Source: DASXMX01 sp036495445 (lineage in GTDB: Bacteria; Planctomycetota; Phycisphaerae; Tepidisphaerales; Tepidisphaeraceae). Taken from it: a stretch of 12,285 bases of DNA. Under the pieces are notes generated by a model. It saw only the letters and a program-made list of their open reading frames with translations, was not told the DNA's origin and ran no database searches. Of this stretch, positions 1-5,625 are shown one piece after another. The position numbers and the translations under genes were made by a program. The DNA is taken from NCBI GenBank assembly GCA_036495445.1, contig DASXMX010000291.1, positions 1-12,285 on the forward strand, read 5' to 3'. Each line of letters starts with the position of its first letter. Position 1 is the first letter of the stretch.

Positions 1-2413
1 GTGATACGACCTTGTCCGGGTCGACGGCGCCGCCGACGAGATCGAGCGAAAGCAGCAGGTCAACCCGCCCATCCAGCGCGGCCGCCATCGTCGCGCCGCC
101 CTTGGCGCGAGCGGCGGCGTCCCGGTCTTCGCTCCGCTTAATCGACGCGCTGGTCTCCGCCTGATTCTGCGCGTCTTTGGCCCCGCTCAGATGTTCCTTC
201 AGTTTCGCCAGGTCGTCAGAGGCGTCGAGGTCGGCGGCGCGCAGACGCTGCTCCAGTGCGCGGAGGGCCGCCTCGTCGCGGGTTAACCGGTAGACAGCGT
301 AGAGGGCGGCGGGAGCGCGATCGCTCTTGGGCGAAAGGACCATAACCTTCTGCAGATAGGAAACGGCGCGGGCGATGCCGGGGTGGCCCTTCACGCGGGT
401 GATCAGCGCTTGCCGGCCGGCCTGGTCGTGATACAGGTAGCGGAGCAGCGATGGGCTGCCTTCGGCATGGAGGACGCGGAGGTCAAGGTCGCCCCCGATG
501 AGGTCCGCGAACGACGCGCCCAGCAGGGTGACGCCGGCGTTGTAAATCAGGATCGGGTCCTTCGGGTTCAGATCGACGGCCTGCTGGAAATAGTCGACGC
601 AGCGGTCGAGCATCTGGCGGTCGCCGGTCGTCCGAAAGATCGCGCCGTACGCAATGGCCGTTTCGTTCAGCGTCGTCTCGGTGCGTGGCATGGCGGCGTA
701 CGTGTCGATTGCGACGCGGAACTGGCGGACCGCCTCGTCGTCATGGCCCTCCCGCAGCGCCCGCTCGCCGGTCGCCTTGGCCAGCTCGGCCTTGATCGTG
801 GGTTCGGCCGTGTCGCACCGGGTCAGCCACGCGATCTCGTCATCGTTCTCGTTGGCCAGCAGGAAGCGAAGCCGGGCCGCCTCGTGCTGCTCTTCGGGCT
901 TCGAGGCCTTCTTATACGCCTCCTCCGCGATCGCGCGGGCCTCCGACTCGGCGCCCAGTTCCCGAAGACGGGCCCCGATCCGCAGCAGGTACTCGAACCC
1001 GCGCCCCTTGGACGCGAGGAAGTCCTCGAACAGCTTGTGACCCTCGGCCTGCTTGCCCAGCCAGTAATAGACCTGTCCGAGCGCCAGGCGATATTCGTCT
1101 GATGCGCCGGCCACTCCGCTGATCGCCAGGAACACCTGCTCGGTTGATTCGAGTTCGGCCTTGCGCGCCCCGGGGTCGGCCTGCCCCTGCGCGCGCTGCA
1201 ACATCACCACGCCCAGATCCATCGCAACCGGCACGACGTGCGCCTCATGCTCCAGCGTCTCTTGCGATGCCAGGAATTCCGGGTCGTCCTTCACACGGCC
1301 GTTCACGTATTCGTGAACCAGCGTCTTTTTCCCCTCGCTGCTGGCGTTCTGGTACTTCTGATAGAAGTCGTCGGGGCCCTTGTGTTGGTCGAGCAGGTCG
1401 ATCTCGCGGTCGAACAGCCGCTTGGCCGTGTTCTCGGCGTTCTTCTCGGCGTCGTGGAGCCGGTCGAGGCGCACCTTCACGTAGGCCCAAAGCAACGCAT
1501 GCGCTCCGTCGAAATCCCCGTCGCGGGCGAGGATCGTGCCCAGCACGCGGGCACCCTCACCGTCGCCGAGGCGGTCCTTCACGGGAAGCAATAGTCTCTT
1601 CGCCTCGGCCAACTCGTTCTGCTGTTCCAGCAACGACGCGAGCGGGGTGAGGACGTCGACGTTGTTCGGTTCGGCGGCGGCCCACTTGCGCAGGAGCGCC
1701 AGCCGCTGGGCGTCGATCGAGCGCGTGTCGATTACCAAGGGGCGGATCGCGTCGAGCATCGCCACGCCACCGCGGACGTCGCCGTCGCCCTTCGCCGCGA
1801 CGAGCTTCATCCCCGCCTGTGCGACTTCGGAGACGGGGATCGCGCTGCCCCGGCGGGCCACCTGGGCCGCCGACGCGAACACCGCGGCCGACTCGCTTAG
1901 CGGCGCTTGCGCGCAGCCATTGTCGACCAGGTCCTTCATCGCCGCCGTGGCGTTGGCCGCCTCGTCGGCGCCGGCCAGGGCGAGCGACTGGAAGATCTTC
2001 GCCCCGTCGGCCAGGTGGCCCTGCTTGACCAATTCCCCGGCCCGGGTCATCTGCTGACGCGCCTTGTAGGCGGGCGACGACGTGTACGCGTCATACTTCA
2101 CTGCGGTGACGGTGACGACGATCGCAACCAGCAGCGAGATGTTCCACCACTTGGCAAACGACGAGAGCGGCTCGCGTCCGAGGAAATACCATCCCCCCTT
2201 CGGTCCGGCCGCCACCCGGAAAGCCCGTAGGCACACGATCGGGGTGAAGAGCAGCGAAATGCACCACGTCGCCACATACGTCCCAGTTTCGGGATCCGCG
2301 TCGCGTTTGCCATAGAGGCCGACGCCGCACCCGTTGATCCTTGCCAGGGTCGGTGGCGACTTGATGGGCGTGAGGTTCGGGAACTTCGACTTGAGATCGA
2401 CCTGCTGCGGCAT
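1..2413 (-). CDS. Membrane-anchored TPR-like repeat protein (3' end off window)
   Basis: Reading the minus strand from the ATG at 2413 gives an uninterrupted frame to the left edge (804 codons), so the gene is partial at its C-terminus. The start is well supported: AGGGAG (2421-2426) lies 7 bases upstream. Residues 27-38 (NGCGVGLYGKRD) begin a small N-terminal domain, followed by a hydrophobic segment at about 48-64. A second hydrophobic segment at about 91-107 probably leads into a long soluble domain. The rest is alpha-helical and Ala/Leu/Glu-rich with TPR-like units, clearest at about 595-635 (DYFQQAVDLNPKDP) and 681-708 (SYLQKVMVLSPKSD). A charged linker follows at about 735-775. Similar N-terminal membrane domains fused to TPRs occur, to my recollection, in planctomycetes. 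The function is unknown; a protein-protein scaffold at the membrane is inferred. No catalytic motif is visible, but the missing C-terminus could carry one. Confidence 0.85.
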   Translation of the reverse strand, partial: MPQQVDLKSKFPNLTPIKSPPTLARINGCGVGLYGKRDADPETGTYVATWCISLLFTPIVCLRAFRVAAGPKGGWYFLGREPLSSFAKWWNISLLVAIVVTVTAVKYDAYTSSPAYKARQQMTRAGELVKQGHLADGAKIFQSLALAGADEAANATAAMKDLVDNGCAQAPLSESAAVFASAAQVARRGSAIPVSEVAQAGMKLVAAKGDGDVRGGVAMLDAIRPLVIDTRSIDAQRLALLRKWAAAEPNNVDVLTPLASLLEQQNELAEAKRLLLPVKDRLGDGEGARVLGTILARDGDFDGAHALLWAYVKVRLDRLHDAEKNAENTAKRLFDREIDLLDQHKGPDDFYQKYQNASSEGKKTLVHEYVNGRVKDDPEFLASQETLEHEAHVVPVAMDLGVVMLQRAQGQADPGARKAELESTEQVFLAISGVAGASDEYRLALGQVYYWLGKQAEGHKLFEDFLASKGRGFEYLLRIGARLRELGAESEARAIAEEAYKKASKPEEQHEAARLRFLLANENDDEIAWLTRCDTAEPTIKAELAKATGERALREGHDDEAVRQFRVAIDTYAAMPRTETTLNETAIAYGAIFRTTGDRQMLDRCVDYFQQAVDLNPKDPILIYNAGVTLLGASFADLIGGDLDLRVLHAEGSPSLLRYLYHDQAGRQALITRVKGHPGIARAVSYLQKVMVLSPKSDRAPAALYAVYRLTRDEAALRALEQRLRAADLDASDDLAKLKEHLSGAKDAQNQAETSASIKRSEDRDAAARAKGGATMAAALDGRVDLLLSLDLVGGAVDPDKVVS

Positions 2414-2420
2414 AACCGTG

Positions 2421-2426
2421 CTCCCT
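2421..2426 (-). promoter_or_regulatory. Ribosome binding site of the TPR-like gene
   Basis: Read on the minus strand this is AGGGAG, 7 bases before the ATG at 2413. It fixes the start of a gene that would otherwise be easy to miss because it runs off the window without a stop codon. Confidence 0.75.
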
Positions 2427-2589
2427 CTCGCGAATGCCTGCTGGACAGGGGCCGATGGATTTCGGGTGGTGACAAGAGGCTGCACCCCCCGGCAACGGGC
2501 TCCCCGAGTTGTCGCCTGACCGAGCGAACGTGCGCACCTGTGTACCAGCCTCGCCGGCCGGGTGCAATGGGGGCGGTGAATGGGGGAGT

Positions 2590-2610
2590 GGGCGAACTCA
2601 GAGTTCGCCC
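2590..2610. repeat. Perfect 21-base palindrome (REP-like)
   Basis: The sequence is GGGCGAACTC, a single A, then GAGTTCGCCC: two perfect 10-base arms around one base. It has no T-tract on either side, so it is not a standard intrinsic terminator. It sits in the middle of the divergent gap. I recall similar GGGCGAACTC palindromes scattered between genes in planctomycete genomes, which would make it an interspersed repeat. An operator is the alternative. Confidence 0.7.
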
Positions 2611-2840
2611 TAACCCGTCGAAGTGGATCGGGCAGGCATCGGCAGAAGTTTGCGATCGTGCCCCGCCGCTCGCATGGTCCCTCAGGTATTTGTCCCTTGC
2701 ACCCCCATCCAGTTATCGGTACACGGACTCCCGCGTTCGCCTGAACCTTCCAGGAACGCCGATGGATCCTTTGGGGGCCGCCCGCACGCGAGGGCGGGTT
2801 GAACGAAGCGAGCCCGGCGGAAGACGCGCAGCCGCCGCGG

Positions 2841-2846
2841 AAGGAA
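2841..2846 (+). promoter_or_regulatory. Ribosome binding site of the receiver gene
   Basis: The bases AAGGAA lie just upstream of the ATG at 2853, with GGA (2843-2845) 7 bases from it. This favours 2853 over the in-frame upstream ATG at 2799, whose extra 18 residues are not receiver-like. Confidence 0.65.
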
Positions 2847-2852
2847 CGTGTC

Positions 2853-3245
2853 ATGGCCTCGGTCCTCGTCGTCGATGATGACAGTGACAGCAGGGAACTG
2901 CTGGCCGCATACCTCCGGAAGGCGGGGCTGGTCGTCCAGGCCGCCCGTCACGGGAAGGACGCGCTCCAATTCATCCTGGATCGGACGCCGGACGTGCTGG
3001 TGCTGGATCTGATGATGCCGGAGATGAACGGCGTCGAGCTGCTGCAGGTGATGCGGTCTTACCTGCGCTGGGCGTCGCTGCCCGTGGTCGTGCTGACCGC
3101 CTATCCCTCCGGCCCCCACATCGAGCGGGCCCGGGACTTGGGAATGGCAGCTTTGTTCGAAAAGACCAGGTTCGAGCTTGCCGACCTATTCGCCTGCATT
3201 CAAAAACTGATTGCCGATCGACGCGGCCGGTGCACGGCCGGTTGA
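2853..3245 (+). CDS. Single-domain response regulator (receiver domain only)
   Basis: The product is 130 residues, the size of a bare CheY-like receiver with no output domain. The acidic cluster is at D8-D10, the phospho-acceptor is D52 in LDLMMPEMNG, the switch Thr is T82 in VVLTAY and the conserved Lys is K104. The Lys is followed by Thr rather than the usual Pro. Phosphorylation by a histidine kinase is known for the family; no kinase gene is in the window, so the partner is unknown. With no DNA-binding domain it probably acts by protein contact. It is the only plus-strand gene here, divergent from the TPR-like gene and convergent with the PilZ gene 173 bases downstream. Confidence 0.93.
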   Translation: MASVLVVDDDSDSRELLAAYLRKAGLVVQAARHGKDALQFILDRTPDVLVLDLMMPEMNGVELLQVMRSYLRWASLPVVVLTAYPSGPHIERARDLGMAALFEKTRFELADLFACIQKLIADRRGRCTAG

Positions 3246-3279
3246 GACTGATACATTCGCATCGGGACTCCTTTCCCTC

Positions 3280-3308
3280 CCAACGGAAGGCACATCTGTA
3301 TCCGTTGG
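3280..3308. terminator. Possible terminator hairpin between convergent genes
   Basis: A perfect 8-base inverted repeat (CCAACGGA / TCCGTTGG) with a 13-base loop starts 35 bases after the receiver stop codon. It lies in the gap between the convergent receiver and PilZ genes, where a terminator is expected. It lacks a following T-run, so intrinsic termination is uncertain. Confidence 0.35.
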
Positions 3309-3418
3309 CCGCGAACCCAATCCTTCGCCGCTCAATCCATCGATCGTAACGCGATCAGCGGAGATCCAATCAGGCGCGAAATTGCGTTGTCAAACATTGC
3401 GTAAAATCGTGCGGGCGG

Positions 3419-3853
3419 TCAGGGGCCGGGCGGTGCTGAAACAGGCGCTTGCTGTGCCGCGATCGGGTCGGCCGCATCGGGAGCGTTCGGCTCGCCCAGG
3501 ACGCCGGAGAATTCCGCGCCGACCCTGAAGCCGTTCTGCCAGCGGCGGCAGTTCCGCACCGTGTAGAGCAGCAGCACCGACCGGCGGAGCCGGGACTGGA
3601 CCATGAACCGGTCGCCGAGCGGCAGCGGCCGGCTCAGCAGCACGCCCAGGCCGTGGGGCGAGCAGTCGATCAGGCGGCCCGGATGGAACCGCATGCCGCC
3701 GCGGGCGCTGAGCGAGATGATCACGATCGGCCGGTCGACCGCGGCCCGGGGCTCGCGCCGCCGGCCCTCCGGTGCGGCGTCCGCCGCAGCGGCTGCCGCA
3801 GTCGCTGCCGACGGCGTCGAGGGCGTGGGAACAGTCGCGATTGCCTGCGCCAT
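3419..3853 (-). CDS. PilZ-domain protein, probable cyclic-di-GMP receptor
   Basis: The product is 144 residues. An Ala/Pro/Thr-rich N-terminal tail (about 1-28) precedes a PilZ domain with both hallmark motifs: RRREPR at 31-36 (RxxxR type) and DCSPHG at 63-68 (D/NxSxxG). A hydrophobic beta-strand region and a RVGAEFSG strand at about 110-117 follow. The family binds cyclic-di-GMP and controls motility, adhesion or exopolysaccharide. The C-terminal 25 residues are Ala/Pro-rich and probably disordered. Two adjacent ATGs are possible (3856 and 3853). AGGAG at 3859-3863 is 2 bases from the first and 5 from the second, so 3853 is preferred. It lies downstream of the TadG-like gene on the same strand across a 188-base gap, which suggests but does not prove a shared role at the cell surface. 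Confidence 0.9.
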   Translation of the reverse strand: MAQAIATVPTPSTPSAATAAAAAADAAPEGRRREPRAAVDRPIVIISLSARGGMRFHPGRLIDCSPHGLGVLLSRPLPLGDRFMVQSRLRRSVLLLYTVRNCRRWQNGFRVGAEFSGVLGEPNAPDAADPIAAQQAPVSAPPGP

Positions 3854-3858
3854 CATGT

Positions 3859-3863
3859 CTCCT
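3859..3863 (-). promoter_or_regulatory. Ribosome binding site of the PilZ gene
   Basis: On the minus strand this reads AGGAG. Its 5-base spacing to the ATG at 3853 is workable, while the 2-base spacing to the ATG at 3856 is too tight, so it decides between the two starts. Confidence 0.65.
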
Positions 3864-3949
3864 GCATCGGATCGCCCGGCCCGCAGGTTAATCGGCCTTC
3901 TCCAGAGCGGCAGGCGTCTTTACCGGCCTACGCCTCAGGTTTTCAGGTT

Positions 3950-3978
3950 CCTGCGGGCGAACACATCGCCCGGGCAGG
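3950..3978 (-). terminator. Stable hairpin after the TadG-like gene
   Basis: The arms CCTGCGGGCGA (3950-3960) and TCGCCC plus GCAGG (3966-3971, 3974-3978) pair over 11 bases with a 5-base loop ACACA and a two-base GG bulge. The hairpin lies about 65 bases beyond the TadG-like stop and about 100 bases before the PilZ start. There is no T-tract, so it could be a terminator, an RNA-stabilising structure or part of a structured leader of the PilZ mRNA. Confidence 0.4.
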
Positions 3979-4041
3979 CTGGGCAACGGGTGCCGACGCA
4001 CGTTCCTCGGTCGGCATATCCTTCCCTTTCATTCCTCCTGT

Positions 4042-5316
4042 TCATTGCACCGTGCTAATGTTCCACCCGCCCGGCAGGGACAGGTCGTAGTAGATGGCGG
4101 ACGTGCCGGTCATGTTGATGGTCCAGCCCAGGACCGACCCGTAGATCGCGCCCTTGCCGCTCAGAGTGACGGCGCTCTGGGGCGCGTAGAGGTTCATGTA
4201 AATTGAGGCGTTGTTCCCGACGGTCACAGGGCCGTTGCCGATGACCTGGATGCTGAGGTTCTTCGGCACATTGCCCGAGGTGGTCGTCGCGCCATAGATC
4301 CCGACGCTCCCGGTCACGTAAACGGTCGCGGGGCCGGTGAACGTCAGGAACGAATTCCCGTTGGTATTGAGGTTGTGGAAATAGTAGACCCCGCCGGGCA
4401 GGGTCAGGTTGCCGCTCCCGTTCAGATTCAGATCGTTGGTGGCAGGGCTCCAGTTCGACCCCGCGGCCGAGTCGTTGTTGGTCGTGGCGGCCGACCCGGC
4501 CGAGGCGTTGGGGAAGCTAAGCGGAGCGGGTAACGCTGTGGTCGACCCCGTGACCGAGGCGCCGCCCGAGTAACTGACGCTCATGCCCGGTCCCGGCCGG
4601 GCGTCTCCCTGGATGTAGGTGCTGCCGCCGAGGGAGATGTTCCCGTTGCTGGCGATCGACCCGTGGTTGGTGGTGGTGCCGGTCGGCGACCAGTAACTGA
4701 TGCTGGAATTGCCGCCCATTGTGATGCCCGCCAGGCCGACCAGCCCGTACCCGCCGGTGACGGCCCCGATCGCGGTGGCGTGGGCGTCGGCGCTGCCGTG
4801 CCCGATCACCGATCCGAAGAAGCAGGCCACCGCGTTCCCGTTGGCCGCCGTGCGGTTGGCGCGGACGCGGATCGCGTTGGCGTTCGCCTGAACGGCCCCG
4901 GTGAGAACGGTGAACGTCTGGGTCGACGAGCTCCACGTCCCGAAGTCGATATCGGTGTTCGGGTTTAGCGTGACCGCCGTCCCGTCGGCGATGTTATCCG
5001 CGGCAGCGGCGACGGCGTTGCTCTGGGCCTGACTCACGCTCGTCGCGAGCCCGGCCAGCCCGTAGCGGACGGCCGCGTCGGCGCTCTGCTGCAACTCCGA
5101 ATGCACCACCCAGACGTGTGCCACGTCGATCGCCAGCGAGATGAATCCCGCGAACACGACCATCCCGACGGTCACGTAAACCAGCGCCGCGCCGTGACGG
5201 CGACTGGCCGGCCTCACGCGCGCCGGCGGCCGGCCGCGCCCGCGCCCGCGCCCAATCGGACCGATCGCGGCGTCTTTCGCGCGAACCCCCACACCGACGG
5301 TGAATTGGTTCCGCAT
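4042..5316 (-). CDS. TadG-like secreted/pseudopilin protein with repetitive C-terminal domain
   Basis: The product is 424 residues. A basic Gly/Arg/Pro tail (1-40, with a GRGRGRGR run) precedes RRHGAALVY at 39-47 and a membrane helix at about 45-69. Next comes the TadE/TadG-type motif SELQQSADAAVRYG at 73-86. TadE/F/G proteins are pseudopilin-like parts of Flp/Tad pilus machines. The usual Glu of the G-xxxx-E processing site is replaced by Tyr47, so prepilin-type cleavage is doubtful. From about residue 200 the chain is rich in Gly, Ser, Thr and Asn, with LPGGVYYFHNL, YVTGSVGIYG and LYAPQSAVTL strands. This resembles the beta-helix-like C-terminal domain I recall as DUF7305. No other tad gene is nearby. 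The ATG at 5316 has no Shine-Dalgarno; an in-frame GTG at 5217 giving MRPASRRHGAALVY is a credible alternative. Confidence 0.8.
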   Translation of the reverse strand: MRNQFTVGVGVRAKDAAIGPIGRGRGRGRPPARVRPASRRHGAALVYVTVGMVVFAGFISLAIDVAHVWVVHSELQQSADAAVRYGLAGLATSVSQAQSNAVAAAADNIADGTAVTLNPNTDIDFGTWSSSTQTFTVLTGAVQANANAIRVRANRTAANGNAVACFFGSVIGHGSADAHATAIGAVTGGYGLVGLAGITMGGNSSISYWSPTGTTTNHGSIASNGNISLGGSTYIQGDARPGPGMSVSYSGGASVTGSTTALPAPLSFPNASAGSAATTNNDSAAGSNWSPATNDLNLNGSGNLTLPGGVYYFHNLNTNGNSFLTFTGPATVYVTGSVGIYGATTTSGNVPKNLSIQVIGNGPVTVGNNASIYMNLYAPQSAVTLSGKGAIYGSVLGWTINMTGTSAIYYDLSLPGGWNISTVQ

Positions 5317-5625
5317 ATTGTTATATATCGTGATCCGTGGCCGGGCGGATCATGACGAGTTGACCGGAGCGCAAGCGGATTGCCGAGGGTCGCGGTCCCG
5401 CCGGGGGTCCCATAACGACTTCGTGCGGGCCGCCGGCGCGGCGCCGACAGGCCGTTATTGGACCGGCCCGCTGAACGTCAGCGTGCTGGCGCCGGACGTG
5501 GTGCGAAAACGAATGGTTCTTGATTAAGCGATAATCACGATGTAACTCCACGTCCCTTTTTCGATGAGAGGCGCTTGAGAGCCGGCCGACGGTTTCAGTC
5601 CTCTGTCTGTGATTCACGAGAGGGG
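5317..5625. other. Intergenic region upstream of the TadG-like gene
   Basis: This 309-base gap lies between the stop of the GTPase gene and the start of the TadG-like gene, both on the minus strand. It should carry the promoter of the latter. Visible elements are an AT-rich patch next to the start (5314-5333), a GC palindrome at 5434-5446 (CGGCGC, G, GCGCCG) and an AT-rich inverted repeat at 5521-5537. An open minus frame runs through it from the GTPase region, but it looks like a shadow frame and is not called. Confidence 0.5.
5521..5537. promoter_or_regulatory. AT-rich inverted repeat, possible operator
   Basis: TGATTA, AGCGA, TAATCA is a perfect 6-base inverted repeat with a 5-base spacer. 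It stands out in GC-rich sequence and lies about 205 bases upstream of the annotated TadG-like start. Its shape fits a dimeric regulator site, but no regulator is identified. Confidence 0.25.

Larger units (their letters stand above)
2414..2852. other. Divergent intergenic region
   Basis: This 439-base gap separates the minus-strand TPR-like gene from the plus-strand receiver gene, so it should hold promoters for both. I could not identify convincing -35/-10 pairs. It contains the 21-base palindrome at 2590-2610 and a weaker hairpin at 2778-2797 (CCGCCC / GGGCGG with an 8-base loop), the latter 55 bases before the receiver start. The open frames crossing the gap on both strands have no recognisable protein character and I do not call them genes. 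Confidence 0.6.

Noticed and set aside
383..2057. Several plus-strand open frames across the left 2 kb
   Set aside because: They are antisense to the continuous minus-strand TPR-like gene and have shadow-frame composition.
2091..2567. Minus-strand frames of 158 and 125 codons around the TPR-like gene start
   Set aside because: They are out of frame with the TPR-like gene, whose start has a strong ribosome binding site; their products are Arg/Ser/Gly-rich with no domain.
3449..4090. 213-codon plus-strand frame opposite the PilZ gene
   Set aside because: The minus strand carries both PilZ motifs; the plus product has shadow composition.
5546..5565. CCCTTTTTC run as a plus-strand intrinsic terminator
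   Set aside because: No plus-strand gene lies upstream and no GC-rich hairpin immediately precedes the T-run.
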